NCBI GenBank assembly: GCA_031292515.1
Contig: JARLGZ010000030.1
Span: 1 to 64,000, forward strand
Source: Puia sp.
Lineage (GTDB): Bacteria > Bacteroidota > Bacteroidia > Chitinophagales > Chitinophagaceae
Direction: 5' to 3'
DNA length: 64,000 nucleotides
A program made the translations under genes and the position numbers. A model generated the notes under the pieces. It searched no databases. It was not told the origin of the DNA and saw only the letters and a list, made by a program, of their open reading frames with translations. Below, piece after piece: positions 19,401 through 28,334 of this stretch. How positions within the stretch are numbered: the stretch's first letter is position 1; the number at the start of each line of letters is the position of its first letter.

Positions 19401-19527
19401 GGGCGCTTATGGCGGACTTGGAGGAGCTGGATCCGGTCAGGGATATCTGGATAATAACTATGCGGGTAACGGATTTTATCCCAGGGCGCGTTCCTACACG
19501 CTCGGTGTATCGATAACCGTCAAGTAA
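16486..19527 (+). CDS. susC-like: SusC/RagA-family TonB-linked outer membrane transporter
   Basis: About 1010 aa. The open frame reaches a TTG at 16405, but the signal peptide MLKKIMLFSLLFFLFLQQSMAQ starts at 16498. The ATG at 16486 (MSQ before it) is equally possible. Order of domains: carboxypeptidase-regulatory-like beta-sandwich (about 25-105, KTVTGKVTDDKGAPVAGATV); TonB-box-like NDVVVVGYGTARRKDVTGA; plug domain (about 115-220); and a 22-strand barrel ending in YTLGVSITVK. It should import oligosaccharides across the outer membrane together with the SusD lipoprotein encoded 53 bp downstream. Two to four LacI-type operators upstream suggest control by a LacI-family repressor instead of the HTCS or ECF systems usual for such loci. 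Confidence 0.96.
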   Translation: MSQLMLKKIMLFSLLFFLFLQQSMAQTKTVTGKVTDDKGAPVAGATVTASGSKGGTSTDADGNFKLNTPSSARVLQISSVGYAPSEIRIGGETVFSISLKPTESSLNDVVVVGYGTARRKDVTGAVSSISAKDFNQGIVTTPMDQVQGKVAGLVITKPDGDPNSNPVIRLRGQTSLLGTQTPLLVVDGIILDNYEVLSSIPSADIVSFDFLKDASASSIYGSRGANGVIIITTKRGKSGSFTVDYNGYGTVSKDAKYYKLLNRNEYLAEAQKLFGDSVAQAVDQGGNTDWQRAITRTGYAQSHNLGLSGGTGGFTYHGSVNYTDQQGIVINTGRQQLGLRLSMEQKALDNKLDIQLNILNSETKHENINANIFYWAYNISPTVPLMKNGVDNPIYNYNYVNPVWVQNNELWQNTDNLRQESIVANYDLFKGVKIGATGNISRYSNLYDFYLPQIPGSNGGILTQGIKQLQNTNSDKGDLHINYNGTFGKSNITATGVYEYNYYEDDNFSASGQGYLIDNLQNNSLGSGISSYNAISSYKEEYKLISFLARVTYNYDNKYYLTGSLRRDGSSKFGSNNRWGYFPSGSAAWRLSQEQFLKDVSWIDELKLSVGYGVTGNSDPIGAYNTVLLLNGSSHSYDPTSSINPYPVGYSASQNPNPDLRWEKKVGSNVALEYSLLKSRVSGSFNVFNTKTENMLYNYGVQTPPNFIGSILANVGSMTNKGVEFAINVDVIREKDVTWTIGGQISTVRTKVTSLSGTENGNAVSSNHIQLTAAGGQGLSFNPLTYLQVGYYPSVFYLPHYVGHDQNGNQLLDSAGVAKVGIGGNPTYYYTDPSPKFTYGFNTTVRYKQWSFNAAFTGNYGQKIYDNSRLQLASFPRFPGENVLKEAFTNGLTDGPTTSDYWLEKASYLRLQNATVAYTFHKIKGIENLRLYFTGSNLFVLTPYKGLDPEISPYSGSGGSRASFGGLATALSGAYGGLGGAGSGQGYLDNNYAGNGFYPRARSYTLGVSITVK

Positions 19528-19580
19528 TATTCCTGATAACCACACAATGCACTATTTCTTTAATTAGAAAAATATTAAAA

Positions 19581-21323
19581 ATGAATCGACTATCTATAAT
19601 GATAAAATGGGCGCCGCCGATTTTCCTGCTTCTGCTGACAGGGGCTGCCTGTACCAAACTGGATGTGAAGACCTATAGTTCCATTCCCAGTTCTATTTTC
19701 TGGCAGAATGCCGCGGAGATTGCCGCTGGTAAAGCACCTTCTTATTCCCAACTCGGCAATGTGGTAGGCCATAGCAATACAGGCAACCAGATCGAGATTA
19801 CTTCCGATGAGATGGTGTATCCGACCAGGGGTACCGACTGGTACGACGGCGGACAGTGGGCCCGGATGTATTATCATACGGCGGATCCGAGCGATGTAGA
19901 CGGCAACCTGAACGGAACCTGGAGTGATCTCAATAACGGAGCGGGCGATTGTAATTTTGTCATTTATACCCTTCAGAATCTCCCGGCTGGTACCGATGTG
20001 AACCTCCAGGCCGATCTGGCAGAAATGGCTACGCTCAGGTCCCTGTTTTACTACAAGGCGATGGATCTGTGGGGAAATATCCCGTATGTCACTAATTTTA
20101 AGGTAGATCCCACCACGGTAACCAATATTCCCCAGGCGCAGGTCTTTGATTCCCTGGAGTTATGTCTTAAAACTAATCTCCCATACCTGTCCTCCACCGT
20201 CGGTACTGCCACTTACGGAAAAGTAACCAAGTATATGGCCTTCAGCCTGCTGGCGAGAATGTATCTCAATGCGCAGCACTACACGGGAACCGCCCGGTGG
20301 GCAGATTGTATCGCCATGTGTGATTCGGTTATTAATAGCGGTAATTACTCACTGGAACAAGACTATTTTGATGTCTTTCATGGCGTAAATAATACCAGCA
20401 AGGAGAATATATTCGTAGCGCCGATGTCCGGAACCCAGCCGATCGCCGGGAATGGCATTGTACAGGCGTCGATCCAGTTCAATTCCGCCCTTACGTTTGG
20501 CATTCCCTGCTGCGGTTATGGGAACAATGGAGCGTCAACCACCCGTGATTTCTATCAGTATTTCGATACCACATCGACTTATTATGACAGTACTGTAACC
20601 GTAAACGGGCGTACGGTCATAAATCATACACGAACCTTTAATGACCAGCGTACTGCGCAATACCTGATCGGTCAGCAGTTCCAGGGCGATGGGATCACTA
20701 ACTATCCGCCATACAAATATTGGATTGTCGACAACAACGATCCCTGCTGTACTTACGATGGGGATGCTTCTACTGCACTTACCACGCGGATCGGAGATGA
20801 TTATAACAGCATTAAGTCACCTGTGATCTATTTCGATACGATGACCCATTTTACGGCCTCTACTACGGAATTCACTTTCAGACATGCCGGCTTAAGAAAT
20901 ATCAAGTACTGGCCTCAACCTGGTCCGAACAACGGAAGTATGGGAAATGCCTGGGTTATATTTCGCCTGGCTGATATCCTGCTGATGAGAGGAGAAGCGG
21001 AATACAACCTGGGAATGACGGGACCGGCTTTAGCCGACTTCAATACGGTGAGGGCACGTGCTTATTCCGGAAGCCATGCCCATGATTGGGTAGCGGGGGA
21101 TCTGACGCCTGACAATATCCTGGCTGAAAGAGGAAGGGAACTGGCCTGGGAAGACGTAAGGAGAACGGACCTGGTGCGTTTCGGCAAGTATACCATGGCG
21201 AGGAATTATCCTCCCAAGCCTGCCGACGCCGGAGACAATCACACGATCTTCCTGCCCATTCCTAATACCCAGTTGAACACCAATAAGAATTTGACGCAAA
21301 ACCCCGGGTACCCGAAGAATTAA
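19581..21323 (+). CDS. susD-like: SusD/RagB-family nutrient-binding outer membrane lipoprotein
   Basis: 580 aa. The signal ends in the lipobox LTGAAC, so the mature lipoprotein begins CTKLDVKTYSS. The TPR-rich SusD fold is supported by length, by LRSLFYYKAMDLWGNIPYV (about 153-171), a hallmark N-terminal SusD stretch, and by the C-terminal RLADILLMRGEAEYNLG and ERGRELAWEDVRRTDLVRFG. It should sit on the cell surface and act as the lid or glycan-binding partner of SusC. Its gene follows SusC closely, so the two are very probably co-transcribed. Confidence 0.96.
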   Translation: MNRLSIMIKWAPPIFLLLLTGAACTKLDVKTYSSIPSSIFWQNAAEIAAGKAPSYSQLGNVVGHSNTGNQIEITSDEMVYPTRGTDWYDGGQWARMYYHTADPSDVDGNLNGTWSDLNNGAGDCNFVIYTLQNLPAGTDVNLQADLAEMATLRSLFYYKAMDLWGNIPYVTNFKVDPTTVTNIPQAQVFDSLELCLKTNLPYLSSTVGTATYGKVTKYMAFSLLARMYLNAQHYTGTARWADCIAMCDSVINSGNYSLEQDYFDVFHGVNNTSKENIFVAPMSGTQPIAGNGIVQASIQFNSALTFGIPCCGYGNNGASTTRDFYQYFDTTSTYYDSTVTVNGRTVINHTRTFNDQRTAQYLIGQQFQGDGITNYPPYKYWIVDNNDPCCTYDGDASTALTTRIGDDYNSIKSPVIYFDTMTHFTASTTEFTFRHAGLRNIKYWPQPGPNNGSMGNAWVIFRLADILLMRGEAEYNLGMTGPALADFNTVRARAYSGSHAHDWVAGDLTPDNILAERGRELAWEDVRRTDLVRFGKYTMARNYPPKPADAGDNHTIFLPIPNTQLNTNKNLTQNPGYPKN

Positions 21324-21393
21324 CCCGGACAAATTATACGGATGATAACGACTATTTGACGAACAAATGGTAGGTTTCTGCAGGATCTTACAG

Positions 21394-21425
21394 GCATGAA
21401 TGGTAACTCCGGTTACCATTCATGC
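21394..21425 (+). terminator. Perfect 14-bp hairpin between SusD and the FG-GAP gene
   Basis: GCATGAATGGTAAC (21394-21407), loop TCCG, and GTTACCATTCATGC (21412-21425) form a perfect stem with a UNCG-like tetraloop (UCCG). It is followed only by TTTAATATT, so termination would be weak. It may act as an attenuator or an RNA-processing or stability element that sets the ratio of SusCD to the downstream gene. Confidence 0.7.
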
Positions 21426-21438
21426 TTTAATATTGCGT

Positions 21439-24400
21439 ATGAAAAATTCAATTTACCTAAGGCCGATTGCTTTGAAGAGGGCCGGAAGATCCATCCTGGC
21501 CATTTTGTGGATTCTTCTCTTTTCGGAGGCCTGTACGCAGAGGGCGGCTACTCTTTTTACCCCCCTGAAAGCCGCTGAGACAGGAATTGGCTTTGTGAAC
21601 GGGAATGTGGACAGGGATACCCTCAGTATCCTCGATTATTTGTACTTCTATAACGGGGCAGGAGTCGCTATTGGGGATATCAATAACGACGGTCTGCCGG
21701 ATATCTATTTTGCTTCCAATACCGGAGGTAACCGGTTGTATCTCAACAAAGGTAATTTCAAGTTTGAAGACATCACTGCAAGCGCAGGGGTCTCCGGTCG
21801 TGCCGACTGGACTACGGGCGTTACGATGGCGGATGTGAATGGGGATGGATACCTGGACATCTATGTCTGCGCGGTGGGAAATTATATTCCCAAGGATCAC
21901 AATGGGGACCCTCATGTATATTTTCAGCATTCCCGGAATCAGCTGTTCATAAACAATGGGAACAATACATTCACAGAAAGCGCCGCCAAATGGGGGCTGG
22001 ACATCGAGGGGTATAATACCCAGGCTGTTTTTTTCGATTATGATAAAGATGGGGACCTGGACATGTTCCTCCTGCAGCATTCTACCCACCAGACGGATGC
22101 ATATGGCAGTACTGACTTGAGGGATAAATACAGCCCGGAAAGCGGAGGGAAATTATATCGCAATGATGGAGACCATTTTACCGATGTAACCAAAGGGTCG
22201 GGGATATATAGCAGCGCCCTTGGCTATGGATTGGGCGTTGCCGTTGCAGATCTGAACCACGATGGCTACGACGATATTTATGTCAGCAACGATTTCCATG
22301 AGAATGACTATTACTATGTGAACCAGGGTAATGGCACCTTTAAAGAAATGAACAATCAGGCCTTTGGCCACGAATCCAAGTTTTCCATGGGGAATGATAT
22401 TGCCGATATCAACAATGACGGGTGGCCGGATATCATGACAGTGGATATGTTGCCTGAAGATGAAAAGGTATTGAAGTCTTCGCTGGGGGACGATCCCCTG
22501 GGGCTCTACCTGTATGAGCGGGGTTTCGGTTACAATTATCAATATTCCCGCAATTGCCTGCAATTGAATACCGGTAAGGGAAAGAAGTTTTCGGATATTG
22601 CCCTATATAGCGGAGTGGCTGCCACGGATTGGAGCTGGGGACCGCTTATTGCCGATTATAACCTGGATGGGCGAAATGATATTTTCGTTTCCAATGGGAT
22701 TAAAAACCGTCCGAACGATCTCGACTACGTCAGGTTTATTTCGGGTCTTCCGCAATCCCGCTCCACTTCAGGACAAAGAGTCCATGATAAAGAGATTCTC
22801 AGCCATCTGCCTCCCGGAGCCTGGCACAATTATATTTTCGAGAATGGAACGGATATGAAATTTACAGACCGTTCGGCGGACTGGGGTTTCGACACGCCCA
22901 CTCTCTCTCAGGGGGCTGCCTATGCCGATCTCGATGGTGACGGCGACCTGGACCTGGTCACTAACAATATGAACGAGGAGGCCGGGATCTACCGGAATAA
23001 CACCCGGGAACAACAACCATTGTCAAATTACCTCACCATCAAACTGAAAGGACGTTCACCCAATACCTTTGGCATAGGAACCAAAGTATTTGTATTCGCC
23101 GGCGGGAAGACCTTGTACCAGGAACTGCAGCCGGAACGGGGATTTATGAGCAGCAGCGAACCAATCCTCCACTATGGTCTCGGGGATCGGAATATCGCTG
23201 ACAGCATTGTCATTATCTGGCCCGACAATACCATTCAACGGCTTGACCGGGTTGCCTCAAACCAGAAGCTCCTGTTGGTCTATGACCGGAGAAAGGTCAA
23301 TACGCTACGTGATCAGGCGGGTTTTATCGATGCTTTGCTCCATACCCGGACTTCTTCGGGTCTGACGGATATTACCGGGGAATCGGGCATTCACTACAAG
23401 CATATGGAGGACAATTCCTTTATCGATTTCAGCCAGCAATGGTTTCTTCCGCATGAATTATCAACTCAGGGTCCCAGGGTAGCAGTGGCAGATGTCAACG
23501 GCGATGGTCTCGATGATTTTTTTGTATGTGGGGCGAAGGGACAAGGGGGGACGCTATTCCTGCAGCAAACCGACAGCCGTTTCGTGGTGTCACCGGATTC
23601 TTTGGTTTTTCTGCAGGACCGGGCCTGCGAAGATGTCGATGCCGTATTCTTCGATGCAAACGGTGATGGATCTCCGGATCTGTATGTTGCCAGCGGAGGC
23701 AACGAATATATGGATTCTGCTGCCGAATTGAATGACCGTCTATACCTGAACGACGGGAAAGGACATTTTAGCAAATCCATGGGCTTACCTTCTTTGTACG
23801 AGAATAAATCCGTCGTACGTGTCGCAGATTTCGACCATGACGGAGACCTGGATATTTTTGTAGGGGGCAGGGCTAATTCCAGGATATATGGCATGCCTCC
23901 CAATAGTTACCTGTTGCAAAACGACGGTAAAGGGAATTTTACAATTGTCACGGAGGACGTCATGCCCGGGTTGGGGCATATCGGGTTAGTCACCGACGCA
24001 GTCTGGGATGATATAGACAAGGATGGATGGCCCGATTTGATTGTGACGGGAGAGTGGATCCCGCCAATACTGTTCAAAAACCATCATGGTCATTTTGTCC
24101 GGGAAGCATTAACGGACAATGATACTGAATTATCCGGCTGGTGGTGCAGTGCAAAGGCAGCCGATGTGAATGGAGATGGTTTTGACGATCTGCTGCTGGG
24201 GAACTACGGTCTCAACAGCAAATTGACAGCGAGTTCGGATTATCCCCTGAAGATGTATGTGGGAGATATCATGGGTAACGGAAGCATGCCGCAGATCCTG
24301 GCCCTCGCCAAAAAAGGGAAATATTATACTTTCCTGAATAAGGAAAACCTGGAAGTCCGGTTGCCGTATTTAAAGAAGGAGTTTTTAAGTTATGGGAAAA

Positions 24401-24840
24401 TGGCAGGTAAGACTGTGGAGGAGATCTTCGGCCGCCGGTTGGACAGTACGGCGCTTTTCCAGGCTTATACCCTGGCTTCCACGGTTTTGATCAATGACGG
24501 CAGAGGACATTTTAAGCCCGGGCCACTTCCCTTCCAGATGCAATGGGCGCCTTTATTCGCCTTTGCGCAGGACGATTTCAACGGGGATGGGAAACCGGAT
24601 TTGCTAACGGGCGGCGATTTTTTCGGTACCACGCCCTTTGAAGGACGTTACGATGTGATGCCTCTGGCATTATATCGGGGAGACGGCAGGGGTGGCTATG
24701 AGGCGGTTCTCCCATTACCTTCCCCCTTGGACACGCTTAATGGGGAAGTACGGAGTATTCAGCCTATCCGTCTTGCCAATGGGAAAAAAGCCATGATCGT
24801 CGCCTTTAATAATGCAGCTTTAAGATTGCTGGAATACTAA
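21439..24840 (+). CDS. Large FG-GAP/VCBS-repeat lipoprotein with ASPIC/UnbV domain (CRTAC1-like)
   Basis: About 1133 aa. The open frame begins inside the hairpin at 21400, so I prefer the ATG at 21439, giving MKNSIYL and a lipobox-like FSEAC. About thirteen FG-GAP calcium loops of the type DxNxDGxxD are visible, for example DINNDGLPD, DYDKDGDLD, DVNGDGFDD and DFNGDGKPD. Together they form one or two seven-bladed propellers. An ASPIC/UnbV domain (about 520-605) carries GIGTKVFVFAGG and QELQPERGFMSS. Such proteins often follow SusCD pairs in Chitinophagaceae. Their role is thought to be surface glycan or protein binding, but this is not established. It probably belongs to the SusCD transcript, with the hairpin as modulator. 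Its stop overlaps the stop of the convergent gene. Confidence 0.9.
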   Translation: MKNSIYLRPIALKRAGRSILAILWILLFSEACTQRAATLFTPLKAAETGIGFVNGNVDRDTLSILDYLYFYNGAGVAIGDINNDGLPDIYFASNTGGNRLYLNKGNFKFEDITASAGVSGRADWTTGVTMADVNGDGYLDIYVCAVGNYIPKDHNGDPHVYFQHSRNQLFINNGNNTFTESAAKWGLDIEGYNTQAVFFDYDKDGDLDMFLLQHSTHQTDAYGSTDLRDKYSPESGGKLYRNDGDHFTDVTKGSGIYSSALGYGLGVAVADLNHDGYDDIYVSNDFHENDYYYVNQGNGTFKEMNNQAFGHESKFSMGNDIADINNDGWPDIMTVDMLPEDEKVLKSSLGDDPLGLYLYERGFGYNYQYSRNCLQLNTGKGKKFSDIALYSGVAATDWSWGPLIADYNLDGRNDIFVSNGIKNRPNDLDYVRFISGLPQSRSTSGQRVHDKEILSHLPPGAWHNYIFENGTDMKFTDRSADWGFDTPTLSQGAAYADLDGDGDLDLVTNNMNEEAGIYRNNTREQQPLSNYLTIKLKGRSPNTFGIGTKVFVFAGGKTLYQELQPERGFMSSSEPILHYGLGDRNIADSIVIIWPDNTIQRLDRVASNQKLLLVYDRRKVNTLRDQAGFIDALLHTRTSSGLTDITGESGIHYKHMEDNSFIDFSQQWFLPHELSTQGPRVAVADVNGDGLDDFFVCGAKGQGGTLFLQQTDSRFVVSPDSLVFLQDRACEDVDAVFFDANGDGSPDLYVASGGNEYMDSAAELNDRLYLNDGKGHFSKSMGLPSLYENKSVVRVADFDHDGDLDIFVGGRANSRIYGMPPNSYLLQNDGKGNFTIVTEDVMPGLGHIGLVTDAVWDDIDKDGWPDLIVTGEWIPPILFKNHHGHFVREALTDNDTELSGWWCSAKAADVNGDGFDDLLLGNYGLNSKLTASSDYPLKMYVGDIMGNGSMPQILALAKKGKYYTFLNKENLEVRLPYLKKEFLSYGKMAGKTVEEIFGRRLDSTALFQAYTLASTVLINDGRGHFKPGPLPFQMQWAPLFAFAQDDFNGDGKPDLLTGGDFFGTTPFEGRYDVMPLALYRGDGRGGYEAVLPLPSPLDTLNGEVRSIQPIRLANGKKAMIVAFNNAALRLLEY

Positions 24841-25811
24841 AAGCGGAGGGGATAGGATAGTTCTATTTGGATGACAGAGCTGTCGGATTGAGGCAGGGGG
24901 GATAAATATTTTTCAAAGCAGACCCCTAATTTGATCAGTTCGTGGTCGGGAATGTATTTTTCCATAGCCTCATAGGCTTTGAGCCTGTCGCGGAAAGGCC
25001 CCTCGAACCGGGCTACCGCAAGGGCCTGACCCGTGGGCATCTCCATGAAGCTGTGGAGATAATCACCTTCGATCCTCTTGTCGATATTAAGCCCCGCAAG
25101 AATTTCGATGGAATCGTGCGGTAGAAAATTATAATATATATTTTTATGACCGGCCTGAACATGGACCTGCTGTGCATAATGTTCGAGCGTATCAAACAGG
25201 ATGGGTATCTTTTGAAAGAGATCTTTTTTGGGCAGCGTTTCTTTCCGTGTGAGGAACATCGTATCGGCGGTTGTTTGTTTTACTTCGATGGAGAACCCAT
25301 AAAAGCGGGTGGTGTTGTTCAGGTAGTCAGCCAGGTTGGAAATGGTGGTTTGTGCAAAGGATCCTTTGTCGAGGAATGGAAAGATCTTGTAAAGCCACCT
25401 GGAATCCTCGGCAAAGCCGATCGTGGCATTGTGGCGGGATCTTAGCTGGTCATTCCCGACGAAGGGAATGACCGTCAGGACGAAAAACGATGAGTGGTTG
25501 CTCTTTGTCTCCTCCAACTGGTAAGCGAGGTATGACAACTGGGTGACCGTGATTTTTTTTCCGGGTATATCGATCGTGGTAATATGCCTGATGGTATCTT
25601 CGGTGAAGGTGCAGGCAGAAGAGTCTTTTAGCCATGCTTGCCGGACGGAAGGGTCCCACGAGATCCAATTCCCGGGATTTGTTGCGGAGGCCAGGACGTT
25701 CTTATAAGTGTTGCTGACAAATATTTCTTTTTTTCGGACCGATGGGATGAAATAGCTGATGAGTAAACCGAAAACTACCAGGCAGGGCAACAGCAGGAAA
25801 AATTTCTTCAT
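24837..25811 (-). CDS. Membrane-anchored SRPBCC/GyrI-like effector-binding domain protein
   Basis: 324 aa. An N-terminal membrane anchor or uncleaved signal (about 3-22) is followed by a region with NPGNWISWDPSVRQAW (about 45-60) that resembles an SRPBCC (polyketide-cyclase-like) domain. The C-terminal part (about 200-324) fits the GyrI/AraC effector-binding fold: an MPTGQALAVARFEGPF strand, KAYEAMEKYIPDHELIK helix and CFEKYLSP motif. It has no DNA-binding domain. The likely role is small-molecule binding outside the cytoplasm or at the membrane, but the ligand is unknown. It ends in a 4-bp tail-to-tail overlap with the FG-GAP gene, and points away from the next glycosidase gene. Confidence 0.72.
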   Translation of the reverse strand: MKKFFLLLPCLVVFGLLISYFIPSVRKKEIFVSNTYKNVLASATNPGNWISWDPSVRQAWLKDSSACTFTEDTIRHITTIDIPGKKITVTQLSYLAYQLEETKSNHSSFFVLTVIPFVGNDQLRSRHNATIGFAEDSRWLYKIFPFLDKGSFAQTTISNLADYLNNTTRFYGFSIEVKQTTADTMFLTRKETLPKKDLFQKIPILFDTLEHYAQQVHVQAGHKNIYYNFLPHDSIEILAGLNIDKRIEGDYLHSFMEMPTGQALAVARFEGPFRDRLKAYEAMEKYIPDHELIKLGVCFEKYLSPLPQSDSSVIQIELSYPLRF

Positions 25812-26123
25812 AATGTATCAGGCGTTTTGGACTGGTAAAGATTGTAAAGATGAGTTTTAAAATTAAATAAATTTCGATTCGTAAAGATTAATAGCTGGTT
25901 TTATTTAGTGTTTTTTTGAATGAAAAAGTAATTCAGTTCGCGGTGTCTTTTTGCAGGGGATTGCATTCCTTGGCATCACCCTTGACGTGAAGAAGTGAGG
26001 TGGATAGTGAGCGGCGGTGGATTTGTTTACGAGGGAGGCTTTTGGATAGAATGACAATGAATTCATTTAATGACTTAAATGTGTTATATGGGAGGACGAA
26101 GTGTACAAGATTGTAAGCTATCT
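25812..26123. other. Divergent intergenic region without recognisable operator
   Basis: About 310 bp between the SRPBCC/GyrI-like gene and the GH101-like gene. It is AT-rich at 25850-25930 and G-rich at 25985-26035. Unlike the other three divergent junctions of the glycan locus, it contains no AAACGTTT palindrome. Confidence 0.6.
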
Positions 26124-28319
26124 ATGTTTTATTGTCGCTTAGCTGTCTTGTTTATAGGACTGGTCGGTTGGGCCGCCTGCGGACGTCAGGGGTCTTCATC
26201 AGGGGTTCTGCTCGAGAATGATCGGCTGAAGGTCGAGTTAGCGGCGGACCTGCCTTTGGTTCGTTCCTATACGTGTAAGCAGTCCGGTTTCGTCTTTTCG
26301 GGCGACAGCGGATCCACGGGCTGGGCTGTCAACGGTCATTTCTATCCGTGGCGGGAATGGAAGATCAGCGCGGACGGCGAAGTGGACAAGCGGGTCTATC
26401 ACCTGTCCCTGCCTGCTCTCGGCCTAGGCTTTGACTATACCCTGGCGCTGTGGAAGGAGGGTTTGGCTATCGGTCTCAGCCATATCAGCGATCCGGCCGG
26501 CCGGTTGAAGGAACTTTCCTGGGGCGACCGGCTGCTGTTGAATACTTCCGATAGTTCCTTTCGATGGTGGGCGCGCCAGACGGGTATCGGCAAATCCTGG
26601 GAGCCAAAAAAATCCGATAACAGGGGGCTGTGGAATTATGACGAAAACCGGGGCAGGGCCGGAGATAGCGTTCCGGCGCTTTCGACGGTGGACGCCTGTC
26701 TATGGAGCCGGCGCGGAAGCGGCATGGAGAATGACAAGAGAGAGGAGAATGATAAGGGAAGTGGGAATGATGACAGGAGTGATAATGGGAATGGAAATGG
26801 AAATGACAAGGGAGATGGGCGTGACGCCGGAATATTGGCGGCGCTGACCAGTAATGTCGATTTTTTGCCTGTGAAGATGGCGGGAGGTCCGGGGCACGGG
26901 TTTTCGCTCGGTTTGAATACCTGGCGATATCGGTTAGCCGGGCAGACGATGCCCCTGTTATCCGCCAACCTGCTCTTTTTGGGTGATCTCAACCATGACG
27001 GGGTTGTCTCGGATCATGATTATTTTCTTTGGAAGAATCGTCACCTCCCCGATGCGCCGGTCACTATCCGGGGATCGATCTCCTATAAAATATTTATGGA
27101 TGAGCCCACCGCGAAGGATCCCGTTACCACGATGGATCAACTGGATAAGATCGTTACGGCGATCTATCACATCACGGACGGTCTTCCGCAGATCGCCTAC
27201 CTGGTAGGCTGGCAATATCACGGGCATGATACGGGTTATCCATCTTTCGATCAATGGAACGAACGGCTGGGTTCCCGTGCCGGCGTTTACGAACGGTCGG
27301 CCTATTACCGGAGTCATCTCAATACCTGTCTTTCGTATCATATCAATATCGATGATGCATACCGGTCTAATAAGGGATTTGATACGGCTATCATGGCTAC
27401 CGATTTCGATGGCGGCCCTATGTTCTGGCAGATGTTCCATTCCGATACGGCTTTTCATATCTCCCATACCAAGGACCTGCAGACGGGTTCTATCTTCAAA
27501 AGGCTGGATGCCTTGTTCAAGACCGTTCCAGTCAGGCAGGTCGTCCATATCGATGCCATGCGTACGATCAATTGCAATCCGGTCTGGGAAAAAGATAGCC
27601 TGGGGGTAGCAGAAGAATTAGAGCAGGGGCTAAAGCCCATTATGCGTTGGCTGCGGGATCGTGGAATCGCGGTGACTACGGAGGGGCAGAACGGCATGCC
27701 ACATGAGCTGACGGGGGTGGTTGCCGGCGTCTATCACCTGGATGAGCCTTCGGAAGCGAACCTGATGATCCGTCACCGCAAATTATTGGGCGGTGGATGG
27801 CAGGAGGGCAGGGGCAGGCTGGAGTGCGGGCTCGGTACTTCCCTTCATGAGGACCTGGCCTACCGGAAGGTGGGTAATAATTGGGGGTTTACAAAGGATT
27901 GGGGTGTTCTCAGGGAGCGGATCTATCTGGGCAGCCTCCTGTATCTTTATTACCAGGAGCGGCAACTGGTGGACGCCAGTAAAAAAACGGAGGGCTGGGC
28001 GCTCAAATTTGACGATGGTACGACGGTGGCCATCGACACAAAAAACGACCATTTGCTGGTTAGCCGGGGAGACCTGGTGATTGCCCGGGATGACGATCGG
28101 TTCGTTCCCCTGGACCATTCTATCTATGTATACAGCAAGGCCGGCGGAGCGCGGGAATGGATGCTTCCTGCTGCTTTCCGGGGGCGGCCCCTGGAAGTTT
28201 TCTCCCTGACTGAGAATGGCAGAACGACAGCGCCTGACTGGAAGATCTCCGGAGACAGCATCCGGCTGGTGTTGAAGGCTGGTATTCCGGTCAAAATAGT
28301 ATTGAAAAACAGCGAATAA
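26124..28319 (+). CDS. Glycoside hydrolase, GH101-like (endo-alpha-N-acetylgalactosaminidase related) lipoprotein
   Basis: 731 aa from the ATG at 26124; the frame opens at 26079. The signal ends in a lipobox-like LVGWAAC. An N-terminal beta-sandwich (about 20-200) precedes a TIM-barrel region (about 290-610). Candidate catalytic residues are Asp477 in VVHIDAMR and Glu520 in AVTTEGQNG, in the order nucleophile then acid/base seen in GH101 and the related GH129. YKIFMDEPTAKDPVTTMDQ and GWQYHGHDTGYPSFDQWNE also fit. Residues about 200-236 are an in-frame Glu/Asn/Asp/Lys/Gly low-complexity insertion absent from what the fold needs. The assignment is by pattern only, and another TIM-barrel family remains possible. 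The next gene starts 15 bp downstream, so the two are probably co-transcribed. Confidence 0.62.
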   Translation: MFYCRLAVLFIGLVGWAACGRQGSSSGVLLENDRLKVELAADLPLVRSYTCKQSGFVFSGDSGSTGWAVNGHFYPWREWKISADGEVDKRVYHLSLPALGLGFDYTLALWKEGLAIGLSHISDPAGRLKELSWGDRLLLNTSDSSFRWWARQTGIGKSWEPKKSDNRGLWNYDENRGRAGDSVPALSTVDACLWSRRGSGMENDKREENDKGSGNDDRSDNGNGNGNDKGDGRDAGILAALTSNVDFLPVKMAGGPGHGFSLGLNTWRYRLAGQTMPLLSANLLFLGDLNHDGVVSDHDYFLWKNRHLPDAPVTIRGSISYKIFMDEPTAKDPVTTMDQLDKIVTAIYHITDGLPQIAYLVGWQYHGHDTGYPSFDQWNERLGSRAGVYERSAYYRSHLNTCLSYHINIDDAYRSNKGFDTAIMATDFDGGPMFWQMFHSDTAFHISHTKDLQTGSIFKRLDALFKTVPVRQVVHIDAMRTINCNPVWEKDSLGVAEELEQGLKPIMRWLRDRGIAVTTEGQNGMPHELTGVVAGVYHLDEPSEANLMIRHRKLLGGGWQEGRGRLECGLGTSLHEDLAYRKVGNNWGFTKDWGVLRERIYLGSLLYLYYQERQLVDASKKTEGWALKFDDGTTVAIDTKNDHLLVSRGDLVIARDDDRFVPLDHSIYVYSKAGGAREWMLPAAFRGRPLEVFSLTENGRTTAPDWKISGDSIRLVLKAGIPVKIVLKNSE

Positions 28320-28334
28320 AAATTAGTTACTAAA

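Noticed and set aside
21400-21438. ATG at 21400 as start of the FG-GAP lipoprotein
   Set aside because: It lies inside a perfect hairpin and would precede a lipoprotein signal that starts at 21439.
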